Assembly: GCF_000970085.1 (NCBI RefSeq)
Contig: NZ_CP009506.1
Span: forward strand, 2,604,001 to 2,668,000
Direction: 5' to 3'
Source: Methanosarcina siciliae T4/M
GTDB taxonomy: Archaea > Halobacteriota > Methanosarcinia > Methanosarcinales > Methanosarcinaceae
Length of the DNA: 64,000 nucleotides
Below are positions 54,320 to 63,984 of the stretch, one piece after another (positions within the stretch are counted from its first letter, which is position 1; every line of letters begins with the position of its first letter). The notes below the pieces were generated by a model. It searched no databases and was not told the DNA's origin. It saw only the letters and a list, made by a program, of their open reading frames with translations. A program made the position numbers and the translations under genes.

Positions 54320-54357
54320 TTTTAACTATCATAGTCATTTTTAACTATCATAGTCAT
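54320..54357. repeat. Two perfect 19-bp direct repeats upstream of membrane protein gene
   Basis: TTTTAACTATCATAGTCAT occurs at 54320-54338 and 54339-54357, about 15 bp upstream of the minus-strand gene start. It could be a repressor-binding direct repeat or a tandem duplication. Confidence 0.85.
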
Positions 54358-54668
54358 CTGGGTTAATGAAACATAAAGCTTCTCAGATTCAGGTATTTTT
54401 CAATGGGCTTTTCCGTTATTTTTGGTATTCCTTCCGCATTTTTAATAAGCCTGAAGACTACTGCTAACAAGGAAATGGGTTCTGGGATGAACTCATTATG
54501 GATGAGCTCATTATTAATCAACATATGATCCGGCAGTGTCGCGAATTTGCTGTAAATTCTAAGTTAATTTTTTGTATACAGTAGGAAAACTTGATCTTTT
54601 GATATGGAATTTTTGACTCAAAAACTTTTTGAAATTTGTAATTTTACAGAACTTATGTTACACTGTCT
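54358..54668. other. Spacer before glycogen phosphorylase relic
   Basis: Contains a near-repeat GATGAACTCATTATGGATGA, then GCTCATTATT, at about 54487-54516. No gene visible. Confidence 0.4.
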
Positions 54669-56442
54669 ATGATCCAGATAGACCCCATTTATGGAATGCC
54701 CATAGACACGGAAAAAGCGCAGTTTAAGGCGGAAATTAGGGGTGGCACATATTACTTCTGCAACGAGGAGCATAAACGCAGCTTTCTGGAGAGTCCGAGA
54801 ATCGCCTATTTCTCCATGGAAGTGGGCCTGAAGAGTGAAATGCCCACCTACAGCGGCGGGCTTGGCGTGTTGGCAGGAGACACTATAAGATCCGGCGCAG
54901 ATCTGAAAATTCCTCTGGTCGCGGTCACTTTACTGAGCCGAAAAGGGTACCTGAAACAAAAGATAACGGATAGCGGCGATCAGCTGGAGTACCCGGAGGA
55001 CTGGGACCCATCGAGATCCCTGAGACCGTTGCCGGAAACAGTGAATGTCAGGATTGGAGGCAATGAGGTGAAGATCAAATCATGGATCTACGACTAACAG
55101 AGCCCCACCGGTGGACTGGTTCCAGTCCTCTTCCTGGATACAGATTTGCCGGAAAACTTTCGAGATGACAGAGAGATTACCAGCTTCCTCTACGGAGGCG
55201 ACAACAGATACAGGCTGAAACAGGAGATAGTCCTGGGCATCGGAGGCGTGAGAATGCTCAAAGCCCTGAACTTCAAGATCCGCAAGTATCACATGAATGA
55301 AGGACATTCGAGCCTGCTCACCCTGGAGCTTTTGAAGAGAAACGGCATGGACACAGACAGAACCAGGGATTTATGCATTTTCACTACCCATACGCCGGTA
55401 GCAGCTGCTTTTGATAAGTTCTCTTACGCAGATGTACAAAAATTACTGGGAGAAGAGTTTCCTCCGGAAAATATAAAAAAATATGCAGGAGTGGACAATC
55501 TAAATGCTACGTATCTGGCCCTGAATCTGAGCAAATATGTGAATGGTGTGACCAATGCGCATATGGAATATTCCAGAAGGCTCTTTCCCGGATACCACCT
55601 TCGGGGAATAACCAACGGAGTTCACCCCCTGTAGATGGACATGTGAGTTTTTCAGGGAGCTCTTCGACAGGTATGTCCCAGGCTGGGCGAATGAGCCGGA
55701 ACTTCTGGAAAGGGTGGATGAGGTCTCGCATGAGGAGATCTGGAACGCTCATCTGAAAGCCAAGAAGGCTCTATTAGACCATATCGCTGAGAAAACTGGC
55801 GTCATTATGGATATCAACGTCTTAACTCTGGGGTTTGCCCGCCGGGCCACTGCTTATAAACGTGCTGCAATGTTATTTTCTGACCCGGAGAGGTTAAAAG
55901 AGATTAACCGAACTGGAAAGTTGCAGCTTGTATTTGCGGGCAAGGCGCATCCTAAAGATGATGCCGGGAAGCGCGTCATTAAAGAGATTTACAATTACAT
56001 GGCCGGGCTGAGGGGGGAGGTCGAGGCGGTTTACCTGGAGAACTATGATCTGGATCTGGCGGCAAGGATGGTTTCCGGCGTGGACGTGTGGCTGAATACG
56101 CCCCTGCCCCCAATGGAGGCATCGGGCACAAGTGGGATGAAGGCCGCCTGCAACGGAGCTATCAATTTCAGCATCCTGGACGGCTGGTGGATAGAGGGCT
56201 GCATTGAGGGCGTCAACGGCTGGGCCATCGGGCCTTATCCCATGGTACCCATAGGAGAAAATGAAAGGAGAAGAATTGAGATTAAAGATCTTTACAATAA
56301 GATGGAATATCTGATCATCCCCAAATTTTATCATGACAGGGACGGGTGGAGAGAGATGATGAGAAGTTCTATTTCCAAGACCGCCTATTATTTCAACAGC
56401 CATAGAATGATGCGAAGGTATATCACCGAGGCATATCTTTGA
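54669..56442 (+). pseudogene. glgP: YHS domain fused to alpha-glucan (glycogen) phosphorylase, disrupted
   Basis: The N-terminal 45 residues are a YHS/TRASH-type metal domain (DPIYGMPI..YYFCNEEHK), fused to a glycogen phosphorylase of the short, archaeal type (IAYFSMEVGLKSEMPTYSGG; MNEGHSSLLTLELL; GITNGVHPL; MEASGTSGMKAACNGAINFS; ending RRYITEAYL). Two lesions break it. TAA at 55095-55097 replaces the Tyr of the expected YDYQSPTGG. Near 55633 CTG-TAG plus a one-base shift precedes WTCEFFRELFDRYVPGWANE. Otherwise the sequence is nearly intact, so the damage is recent. The intact ancestor would release glucose-1-phosphate from storage glycogen. Confidence 0.9.
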
Positions 56443-56644
56443 AAGTGAAGAGCTTAGTTTAACTAAATTTTATTTTTGTTATCCAGGATGCTCAACTTTG
56501 GAACCAAAAGTCCCTTGTTCCGCATTTATTTCCCTGTATTCATCTCCGAATTGTTCTGTCACATTATCCATTCACTATTAGCCTGATAAGGGGCGCAAGG
56601 TCACGAAAAATGCACAGGAATCATAAACAAAAGGTACTATCAAG

Positions 56645-57376
56645 CTATGGAAACAGCACCAGCTTCAGGCCCAATAAAAGTATGAATACTGCTACAAAGT
56701 TCCTGAATTTTCCCTGGGGTATTTTTTCAACTCCTTTTTTCCCGATCATTGCCCCGATTAAAGATGCGGGTATGAAGATCAGAAAACCTGATAAAATGAC
56801 AGGGTCCAGCTCGGTACCTCCTTTGATATAGGTTGCTATCCTTGTAGAGTCGATCATGAAAGATATGGCACCTGCAGTTGCGATATAAGCAGCTTTCTCG
56901 AGGTTAAAAGTGCTTAGAGCTACCGCATTTATCTCCCCGCCGATGCCGAAGATACCTGCAAAAAATCCGGCAAGGGCTCCACCGGACATTGCTACCGATA
57001 ACCTCTGGCTAAGCTTGAAGGTCCGGTTGATGATGATGAAAATAACATAAGCCAGGAGGAACAACCCTAAAGCTCTTGAAAGGACCTCCTGGGAGATTCT
57101 CAAGGATAAAGATGATCCTATGAAACTTGTGAAGATTCCGGGAAGGCCGAAGGTAAGGAAAAGCTTCCATCTTATGCCTTTCCGGAATAAGATCATTTTC
57201 CAGATATCATTAAACCAGTGAATTATGCCCACCAGAAGCAGGGTCTGAGGCAGAGGAAATACCATCAGAAGAATGGGCACCATAATTGTGGATATCCCGA
57301 ATCCGGCCAGAGTTCCGATCACGCTTGCCAGCAGCGTGAGCAGAGCTATGAAAATAGTTTCCTCATACGCAAGCAT
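56645..57376 (-). CDS. TauE/SafE family membrane permease
   Basis: The 243-residue protein with about eight spans has the TauE/SafE pattern: GFGISTIMVPILLMVFPLPQ, GGALAGFFAGIFGIGGEI, and LIGAMIGKKGVEKIPQGKFR. These permeases export sulfite, sulfoacetate or related anions; substrate unknown here. It converges on the glgP relic and diverges from the cytochrome b561-like gene. Confidence 0.88.
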   Translation of the reverse strand: MLAYEETIFIALLTLLASVIGTLAGFGISTIMVPILLMVFPLPQTLLLVGIIHWFNDIWKMILFRKGIRWKLFLTFGLPGIFTSFIGSSLSLRISQEVLSRALGLFLLAYVIFIIINRTFKLSQRLSVAMSGGALAGFFAGIFGIGGEINAVALSTFNLEKAAYIATAGAISFMIDSTRIATYIKGGTELDPVILSGFLIFIPASLIGAMIGKKGVEKIPQGKFRNFVAVFILLLGLKLVLFP

Positions 57377-57779
57377 ACTTTTGTTATATTGACTGCGTTA
57401 ATGCATTATGTTTTCGGGATCGGATCCAGATCTGAAAGAAGTGCCCGTTGAAATCCAGGACTTTTTTTAAATGATATAATAAAGTAATATTATACTAATT
57501 ATAATATTTATTATAATCATATTTTATTATGACTGTATTTTTTCGAAAAGGGTGTCCGTGAAAGAGTTCGTTGGGGCTATTCATGTTCTAAGGCATCATT
57601 AAAGGAGATCTCGCATGTGAACAGTTTTTTAGAAAAAGCGGTTCCGAATATCGAAGAATTCTTCTGACCAATCAGGTCTTCACCTTGTGTGATTTGGTTT
57701 TAGACCAGAACCGGATCCGGTTAGGGTAACTGAAATAGCTGAGGAGCTTTCAAAATAAGGCAGTATTGGGGGGTTCTAA
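57377..57779. other. Divergent region with a regulator-like remnant
   Basis: Very AT-rich 57470-57540 with TATA-like words. Short frames such as EYRRILLTNQVFTLCDLVLD and VRVTEIAEELSK (57640-57755, different frames) look like a decayed transcription regulator. GGGGGG at 57768-57773 is the ribosome-binding site of the next gene. Confidence 0.35.
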
Positions 57780-58742
57780 ATTTCTGAAGAATCAAACCGA
57801 AGATCAGCAATATCGGATATATACATAGGTCTGGTTTTGCTTTTAATTATTGGTGGTATTGCTCTAGTGTATGAGAGCTGGGTGGGTCATGCCCTGATAG
57901 CTATCATTAGCCTGGTGCTGATGGTCTATACTCTTACAACCGGGGCCATGCTTAGGGGAAGAATAAAGAGAAGCCGGGGTAATATTTTTAAGCTTCATAA
58001 AAGGGATGGCATTTACTTTGGAACCTTCATGCTTGGATCATTTATCTACGGTTTGTTGATAAAGTTGCAGCACGGAGAATCGATACTGTCATCCGTTCAC
58101 GGAAAGCTTGGTTTGATCCTCATCTTAATCATAGTTCTTCAGATTATCCCAGGTCTGGTTTTAAAAAATAGAGCCCGGTACAGAGGATTGCACAAAATAG
58201 TGGGCTATTCCCTTGCACCAATCCTGGTTATTGATGCCAGCTGGGGACTGTACAATGGTGTTGTTGCCGGGACAAAGAGTAGTCTTGTCCTTTTGCATTC
58301 GATATCTGGAGGCCTGGCTGCCCTTGCTCTTGTCTGGATATTTCTGGAAATACTATATGCAGCAGATAAGTCACTTGCCAGGGCCAGGATAGCAAGCTAT
58401 TTTACAGCATTTCTGGTAACTGCAGGATGCTGGATAGCAGGAGGCTACAACTATCTAACTGCCTATGGCTTTCGGGTAAAACCTGTGATCCTTGCAGGGC
58501 CGCACCCCTGGGCGCATGAGATTGTGATGGAGGCAAAAGAGCACATCTTTGTTTTCCTTCCCATAATCGTTTTTGCTCTTTCCATTACCCTTCACATCTT
58601 CGATAGAGATGCTTTCCAGGGTGAAACCAAGTCCAGACGCGCCCTGACGATGGTTGCCTACCTGGCGCTCTTCATGGTGCTACTCATGTTCCTGATGGGA
58701 GCGGTTATATCCAATGCCGGAAAGACGGGAACGGAGGTTTGA
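57780..58742 (+). CDS. Cytochrome b561-like membrane protein
   Basis: The protein has about eight spans with regularly placed histidines: KLHKRDGIYFG, SSVHGKLGLIL, RGLHKIVGYSLAP, LLHSISGG and later HEIVMEAKEH/HIFDRDA. This suits a b561-like di-heme electron carrier or ferric-reductase-like membrane domain. The first normal start (TTG at 57837) falls inside the first span. The frame extends upstream to GGGGGG (57768-57773), 6 nt, ATT at 57780 and then SEESNRRSAISDIYIGLVLL, a proper N-terminus. Translation probably begins at ATT. It precedes a co-directional small membrane protein by 1 bp. Confidence 0.75.
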   Translation: MSEESNRRSAISDIYIGLVLLLIIGGIALVYESWVGHALIAIISLVLMVYTLTTGAMLRGRIKRSRGNIFKLHKRDGIYFGTFMLGSFIYGLLIKLQHGESILSSVHGKLGLILILIIVLQIIPGLVLKNRARYRGLHKIVGYSLAPILVIDASWGLYNGVVAGTKSSLVLLHSISGGLAALALVWIFLEILYAADKSLARARIASYFTAFLVTAGCWIAGGYNYLTAYGFRVKPVILAGPHPWAHEIVMEAKEHIFVFLPIIVFALSITLHIFDRDAFQGETKSRRALTMVAYLALFMVLLMFLMGAVISNAGKTGTEV

Positions 58743-58743
58743 G

Positions 58744-59061
58744 ATGAAAGAATCAGCAACTTTCATAGCAGCGGCTGTAATTACCATATTTTTAACCGGC
58801 TGCATCATCATCACCCATGATTTGTCAACCGGTTTTAGACAATCGTTGGCGGAGCTTACGGGTCATCACTGGATGTCCGTGAGCATAATAACAATAATAT
58901 TATTCGTGCTCTTTTCCGGGCTGCTGCTGGGCTCGAAGAGTGTGAGAAAGTCCTTGAGGGTTTACGATGCAGGTTTGTGGTCGACTGCACTGATGGTCGT
59001 GACCCTGATCCTGATTCTTGGAATCCTTGCAGAGTTGACCGTTCGCTTTCTAATGGAGTGA
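58744..59061 (+). CDS. Three-span small membrane protein, partner of the b561-like protein
   Basis: The 105-residue protein has hydrophobic spans at about 5-25, 44-64 and 78-100 (FIAAAVITIFLTGCIIITHD; HHWMSVSIITIILFVLFSGL; LWSTALMVVTLILILGILAE). It contains histidines (HDL, GHHW) that could face heme. ATG at 58744 follows GGAGGT and overlaps the upstream stop region, so the two are one operon. No family is recognised. Confidence 0.7.
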   Translation: MKESATFIAAAVITIFLTGCIIITHDLSTGFRQSLAELTGHHWMSVSIITIILFVLFSGLLLGSKSVRKSLRVYDAGLWSTALMVVTLILILGILAELTVRFLME

Positions 59062-59279
59062 GATCCAATGTTTTCATGCTGGTCTGGAATTATTTTTTTC
59101 TGAGGTAAGATGTGAGGCAAAAGGGTCTGGTAGAGTCTGGATAAGTATATCCCGGCTGTATGGCTGAAACTCAGAATTTATCCCGTGCTCTGGATGATTT
59201 GAGAATTCCGACTTTATGGTTAAGCATCGGGTGATAAAATAAAAATAACTTGACGCATCTTAAATCATTGGGGGTTATT
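59062..59279. other. Spacer before YHS operon
   Basis: No gene visible. AT-rich near 59236-59250, probably promoter. Confidence 0.4.
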
Positions 59280-59429
59280 ATGACGGTAGTTGATCCTGTT
59301 TGTAAGATGAAACTGGATGAGAAGGATGCAAGGTTCAAGAGTGAGTACAAAGGAAACACGTACTACTTCTGTGCCCTTTCGGATAAAAAGAAGTTTGATG
59401 AAAATCCGGAGAAGTATATCGAGTCCTGA
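59280..59429 (+). CDS. Small YHS domain protein
   Basis: The 49-residue protein is a single YHS domain (VDPVCKMKLDEKDARFKSEY, KGNTYYFCALSDKKKFDENP). Residues DPVC and YYFC carry the metal-binding cysteines. YHS domains occur with metal-transport and redox enzymes. GGGGG lies 6 nt before ATG. First gene of an apparent three-gene operon. Confidence 0.85.
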   Translation: MTVVDPVCKMKLDEKDARFKSEYKGNTYYFCALSDKKKFDENPEKYIES

Positions 59430-59440
59430 GGGTGGCAGGT

Positions 59441-59596
59441 ATGAGGAACCTGGAACCGGGCAAGATGAGATGTGAAAGCAAGTTAGCTATCTTCAGGTCA
59501 GAGCACAAAGGCAGAGCGTACTGTTTTTTCAGCTTTTCCTGCAGGAAGTTTGACGATAATCCTGTGCAGTATTTTAATTCCCAGGGTGGCGTATGA
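59441..59596 (+). CDS. Second small YHS-like protein
   Basis: The 51-residue product keeps the YHS pattern (MRCESKLAIFRSEHKGRAYC, FFSFSCRKFDDNPVQYFN) but with divergent cysteine positions. GGTGGCAGGT is just upstream of ATG. Its stop overlaps the dehydrogenase start (ATGA), which signals coupled translation. It appears a degenerate paralog of the preceding gene. Confidence 0.7.
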   Translation: MRNLEPGKMRCESKLAIFRSEHKGRAYCFFSFSCRKFDDNPVQYFNSQGGV

Positions 59597-60552
59597 AGAT
59601 AGTAGTAGCAGACCCCATATTCCTGACGGAAGAGTACAAAAAGCGGCTCGAAGCGCTGGGCGAACTCGAAATTTACAAAAATGTGCCTTTCTCTCATGAC
59701 GAATTCATTGAGAGAATAAAGGATGCTGAAGTTGTAATAGTAGGAAGATACGGAGTTGACGCCAAGGCTATAAGTTCTGCGCCCAGGCTAAAGCTTATCT
59801 CTCTGTGGCAGACGGGCTTCGATAATGTAGATATGGAGGCGGCCACTGATAACGGAGTGATTGTTTCGAACGTCCCCAGTTATGCCTTCGAGTCGGTGGC
59901 GGAGTTTGTCTTTGCTTTAGCCCTTAATCTGCACAGAAGAGTCCATCTGGCAGATATGAACCTGCGAGAAGGGTTATTCGATTGGAGGTACTATGTGGGC
60001 AACCAGCTCATGAGCAAGACCATAGGCGTGCTGGGAACAGGTGAAATAGGTAAGAGGGTGATACAGATCGCACACGGGTTCAACATGAATGTGCTCTCTG
60101 TAACGGCTCACCCCAGTCCTGAGAGGGCAAAGGCGCTGGGAGTAAAGTTCGTCGATCTGGACACTCTGCTCTCAGAGAGCGATATAGTCACACTGCATGT
60201 GCCTCTTACACCCGAAACAGAGCATATGATAGGTGCGAAAGAACTGGCAAAGATGAAACCAACTGCTATATTAATTAACACTGCCAGGGGAAAAGTGGTT
60301 GATGAAGCTGCACTCATAGAAGCTCTTAAGGAAAAAAAGATTGCTGGAGCAGGGCTGGATGTCTTCGAAAAAGAGCCTTTGCCAATGAATAGTCCACTTC
60401 TAGTGATGGATAATGTAGTGTTGACTCCGCATATTGCATTTTTGTCTGAAGAATCTCTAGATGAGTGTACTTATTTCAGTATTGAGAACGTTGAGATGTT
60501 TGCGAAGGGCAAGCCCCAGAATGTGGTGAATCCTCTGGTATTAAAGGGTTAA
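59593..60552 (+). CDS. D-isomer-specific 2-hydroxyacid dehydrogenase
   Basis: The 319-residue protein has the catalytic plan of phosphoglycerate/hydroxypyruvate reductase-like enzymes. NAD-binding VLGTGEIGKRV lies near residue 147. The catalytic Arg is in INTARGKVVDE, Glu in FEKEPLP and His in LTPHIAFLSEE. It reduces a 2-keto acid with NAD(P)H, substrate unknown. It overlaps the upstream YHS gene by 4 bp (ATGA). Its codon use is like its neighbours'. Confidence 0.92.
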   Translation: MKIVVADPIFLTEEYKKRLEALGELEIYKNVPFSHDEFIERIKDAEVVIVGRYGVDAKAISSAPRLKLISLWQTGFDNVDMEAATDNGVIVSNVPSYAFESVAEFVFALALNLHRRVHLADMNLREGLFDWRYYVGNQLMSKTIGVLGTGEIGKRVIQIAHGFNMNVLSVTAHPSPERAKALGVKFVDLDTLLSESDIVTLHVPLTPETEHMIGAKELAKMKPTAILINTARGKVVDEAALIEALKEKKIAGAGLDVFEKEPLPMNSPLLVMDNVVLTPHIAFLSEESLDECTYFSIENVEMFAKGKPQNVVNPLVLKG

Positions 60553-60832
60553 GGAATCAGCAGATGGTCAAACAACTCAAGCTCCAAGTCCTTGCCTTCT
60601 TTTTCCTATTCTTGGTGTAGCTGTTAACGGATGTAATGCTATGGTTTGTCGGGTCATTGAGGAGGGGAGATTCAGAGATCCTGATGAACTTCCACTTATT
60701 TACAGGTTTTCGTCTGATTACGCTCATACTAATATAAACTATTAATGTTGGTGATGGATGAAGTCCTCATTCAGAACATCAATATGAAATGGAGATACTT
60801 GACTGGGGTTTTCTCTCAGAATAAGTATTTAA
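60553..60832. other. Spacer before IS1-like element
   Basis: Remnant sequence; no supported gene. Confidence 0.4.
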
Positions 60833-61579
60833 TGGTGTTGGTAGTTAATTATAGTTATGTATTATGAAAACCTATATTTCTGCATGAACTGCCCAAGATG
60901 CAAAAATTCCAATCACACAAAAAACGGTATAGTTTGTGGACGTCAACGCTACAAATGCCATGATTGTGGATATAACTATTCAGTGGAGATAAAATCAACT
61001 TCTAGCTCCACTACTTTTAAGAGACAGGCTTTGCAACTTTATCTTGAGGGATTAGGATTTCGCTCAATAGGACGATTTTTAGGGGTAAGTCATGTTTCTG
61101 TCCAAAAATGGATAAAGAAATTTGGTCAGGAGGTAGAGGAGCTAAAAAGCGAAAATGAGATATCTATTGTTGAACTGGATGAGATGCACACTTACATCGG
61201 TAACAAAAAAAATATTGCTGGATCTGGATTGCTGCTGATAGAGTTGGGAAAAAGTTCATCAACTGCTCTTTTGGTAGCAGAGGAACGAAAACTGGACAAC
61301 TACTCTGGGAAAAATTAAAGGAGAAAGAGATTGGAGAAGTGATGACTGATCGCTGGAGAGCATATGCAGAGTTTATTCCTGAAACTATCCATACTCAATC
61401 CAAAGCAGAAACGTATACAGTTGAAGAATATAACAGCATATTATATTGAGGCACTTTCTGGCAAGGGTGAGACGAAAGACAAAATGTTATACGAAGAGTC
61501 TTGAAATGCTAAAGTATTCTGTCCTTCTATTGATGAAAAATAGAAATAAAGAGTTAGCTCTAGTTAGTTAATAACGCCA
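60833..61579 (+). mobile_element. IS1-family element, degenerate
   Basis: The ends TGGTGTTGGTAGTTAATTAT (60833) and TGGCGTTATTAACTAACTAG (reverse complement of 61560-61579) form imperfect inverted repeats. Inside is a frameshifted IS1 transposase. No target duplication is evident. The copy is no longer autonomous. Confidence 0.7.
60857..61560 (+). pseudogene. IS1-family transposase, multiple frameshifts
   Basis: The zinc-ribbon N-terminus (NCPRCKNSNHTKNGIVCGRQ, KCHDCGYNYSV) and a helix-turn-helix (FRSIGRFLGVSHVSVQKWIK) are intact. The first frameshift follows ELDEMHTYIGNKKN. Later parts (WIWIAADRVGKKFINCSFGS, TGQLLWEKLKEKEIGEVMTD, then KAETYTVEEYNSI) sit in other frames, with further stops. 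Function lost. Confidence 0.88.
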
Positions 61580-61638
61580 CTTTTTTAATTCATAAACTTG
61601 AAACTTTCACAGAAGAGACGTCTTTTTGGTAATTTATA

Positions 61639-63087
61639 TTATTTCTCTTTTCGTTTAAGGTAGGCACCATATAAACCAATAATAGCTGATAAAACAACAG
61701 CAACAGCACCAATAATAGCATTAGTGTAATCAGACTTAGAATCATTTCCAGAATGAGATCCTTCATCAATCGATAGTGGAAATGAAGATGACGTGCTGGG
61801 TCTAAATTTATCATTACCTATATATCTTGCAGTTATCGAATGTGAACCAACAGGAAGCGATGAAATATCTAAAATTGCCTGTCCAGAGATTACATCCTTA
61901 TTTCCATTTTTTATAGGGTTGTTTGCATCCATGAAAATAACTGTGCCTGAAGGTATTTCTGTTCCTGACGTTGCATTAACTGTAGCTTGAAGCTCTTTTG
62001 TTTTCCCGGATTGTTGATTGGATAAAGAAACTAAAGTCGTCTTGGTTTCTATTCTGGATCCTACAACATGCCCTATAAACTGACCTAACCCAGAAGGACG
62101 AATTCCTACAGGTATCGTTAAGATAACAATGTTAGTTGTTGTGTTAATTACAGAGGTAGTATTGCTGCCGGAATTTGTTACATACACGCATTTTCCATCT
62201 GAAGTGACTGCAACTCCGCTAGGTTTGTTTCCCACATCTATAGTTTTTATTACAGTGTTGTTTGATGTACTTATTACAGAGACTGTTCCTTTGGGAGTTT
62301 TTTTGTTCGCCACGTATACCCATTTTTCATCAGGTGTGACTGCTATTCCAGAAGGATATTTTTCTACAGTTATATTGGCTGTAACCTTATTTGTTGCTGT
62401 GTCAATTACAGAGACATTGCCACTTCCTTGGTTGGTCACATATAATTTGGTTCCCAATGAGCTAACTGCAATTCCATAAGGCTCCGTTCCTACACCTACA
62501 TTGGTCACAACAGTGTTTGTGGTTGTGTCAATTACAGAAATATCGTTACTGTGCCTATTTGCCACATATATCCTTAGTCCATCCGGAGTGGTTACAGCTG
62601 TAACTTCACGGGGATGTAATCCTACAAGAATCTTGGAAACGTTGTTGGTTGCCAGATCAATTGCATAAACGTCGTTAGTAGAATAGCATGCTACATATAA
62701 TGTTCCATCTGGAATGACTGCAATTCCAGAAGGTTTGAATCCTTCCACAAGCTGGTCTGTAACCTCCTGAGTCGCTGTGTCAATTACAGAAAAATAGCGT
62801 CCTGGAGAATTATCGTCGCCAAAATTAGTCACATATACCTTTTGTCCATCAGGACTGAATGCGACTCCGCAAGGAACATTTCCTACAAGTAAAGTAGAGA
62901 TAACAGTATTGGTTGTTGTGTTAATTAGAGAGACAGTGTTACTTTTCTCATTCGGTACATATGCATATTCAGTATATGAGTCACTTTGTGCGGCAGATAT
63001 CAATTCAGTAGATGAAAAGATAACGAGAAGTAAAAGAAAAGCTATTGAAGCTGAAAATAGTGAGTACTCTTTATCCCCCTTTGCCAT
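61639..63087 (-). CDS. Surface YVTN beta-propeller protein with Ig-like domain and C-terminal anchor
   Basis: From ATG at 63087 (AAGGGG upstream) the protein has 482 residues. A signal/anchor (SIAFLLLLVIFSSTELISAA) is followed by seven YVTN repeats (VSVIDTATNKVTANITVEKY, PSGIAVTPDEKWVYVAN). An Ig-like/Big-type domain follows (LPVGSHSITARYIGNDKFRP). The C-terminus is a single span (AIIGAVAVVLSAIIGLYGAY) with basic LKRKEK end. It is presumably displayed on the cell surface, anchored by the C-terminal helix rather than a PGF-CTERM. Confidence 0.9.
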   Translation of the reverse strand: MAKGDKEYSLFSASIAFLLLLVIFSSTELISAAQSDSYTEYAYVPNEKSNTVSLINTTTNTVISTLLVGNVPCGVAFSPDGQKVYVTNFGDDNSPGRYFSVIDTATQEVTDQLVEGFKPSGIAVIPDGTLYVACYSTNDVYAIDLATNNVSKILVGLHPREVTAVTTPDGLRIYVANRHSNDISVIDTTTNTVVTNVGVGTEPYGIAVSSLGTKLYVTNQGSGNVSVIDTATNKVTANITVEKYPSGIAVTPDEKWVYVANKKTPKGTVSVISTSNNTVIKTIDVGNKPSGVAVTSDGKCVYVTNSGSNTTSVINTTTNIVILTIPVGIRPSGLGQFIGHVVGSRIETKTTLVSLSNQQSGKTKELQATVNATSGTEIPSGTVIFMDANNPIKNGNKDVISGQAILDISSLPVGSHSITARYIGNDKFRPSTSSSFPLSIDEGSHSGNDSKSDYTNAIIGAVAVVLSAIIGLYGAYLKRKEK

Positions 63088-63792
63088 TTGTCTGCCCCTT
63101 GTAACATTATACCTTTCAATTTCAAGTGCCGCTATAAATCTCAAATTGATTTGTTGCATCTATTAACACAAAAATCTATAATATTTGAACACAGTTGCAA
63201 CTATCCATATATAAAATATATAAATTGTAAAGATATTATTGATTTAATAATTAATATTTCTATTAAATAAGCATAAAAGAAAAAACTCTTCTAATCTAGA
63301 ATACGATTATCCGGAATCCTCAAAAATTTGATACCATATCTGTTTTCATACATTTCCCAATTCTCATAGATTATACCGAACCCATATTCAGGGACATGAT
63401 TTCAATCCTTATTTTAGTGGACTTTTCTCGAGATCATAATGCTTCATAGCATTACTATTTCATATTAAGTATGATTTTGTACTTTTTTTGATTATAATGG
63501 AGGATTTTATATTCCAATATTATTATTGAAGAGCCTATCCCATAACTCAAAATTTGCTTTTTTAGATTTTCATATTTAAGTAACAAATCGAGCTTTTGAT
63601 TATTTCACTTTCCTGAGAAAAATAAAACAGTTATACCTCTCTGGAAAGATTGCTATAAGTACAGCATCAAATTGAAGATAAGGGTGTTAAAATGGGCGAG
63701 GAGTTAAATTTTTTTGTGATCATTATAGAGAAATAATACTTTCACCCCGCCTCACTTATAGTTATATTCTTTAAAGTATTATCTTAAATCCT
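63088..63792. other. AT-rich region with an IS-end-like word
   Basis: About 700 bp with no gene. GAGCCTATCCCATAAC at 63532 partly resembles the IS5 inverted repeat at 30078 and may be a solo IS end. TATA-like sequences near 63755-63780 may serve the next gene. Confidence 0.4.
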
Positions 63793-63984
63793 ATGATATC
63801 CGAAAAAGAAATAAGAGATTTTGAAAACCGTATAGAATCCATGATTGAAGCAAGCACCGAAAATATGATTAAAAATGTAATTTCAAGTAACGATGCATTA
63901 AATCCAGAATCATTGGAGTGTCTTAAAAACATAAGGATTGGAAATGAGATGTTACAGGCCGCACAGAAATTAAAAAAGATCTAA
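63793..63984 (+). CDS. Small hypothetical helical protein
   Basis: The 63-residue product (MISEKEIRDFENRIESMIEA onward) is charged and helical, with no recognised family. ATG at 63793 lacks a strong ribosome-binding site, but a TATA-like signal lies just upstream, so it may be leaderless. The window ends shortly after. Confidence 0.5.
   Translation: MISEKEIRDFENRIESMIEASTENMIKNVISSNDALNPESLECLKNIRIGNEMLQAAQKLKKI

Noticed and set aside
55095..55636. Read-through by pyrrolysine (UAG) as an explanation for stops in the glycogen phosphorylase
   Set aside because: The first stop is TAA, and the TAG near 55633 is accompanied by a frameshift, so pyrrolysine decoding cannot restore the protein.
63532..63547. 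GAGCCTATCCCATAAC as a second IS5 end
   Set aside because: Only the first ten bases match the inverted repeat at 30078, and no element follows.
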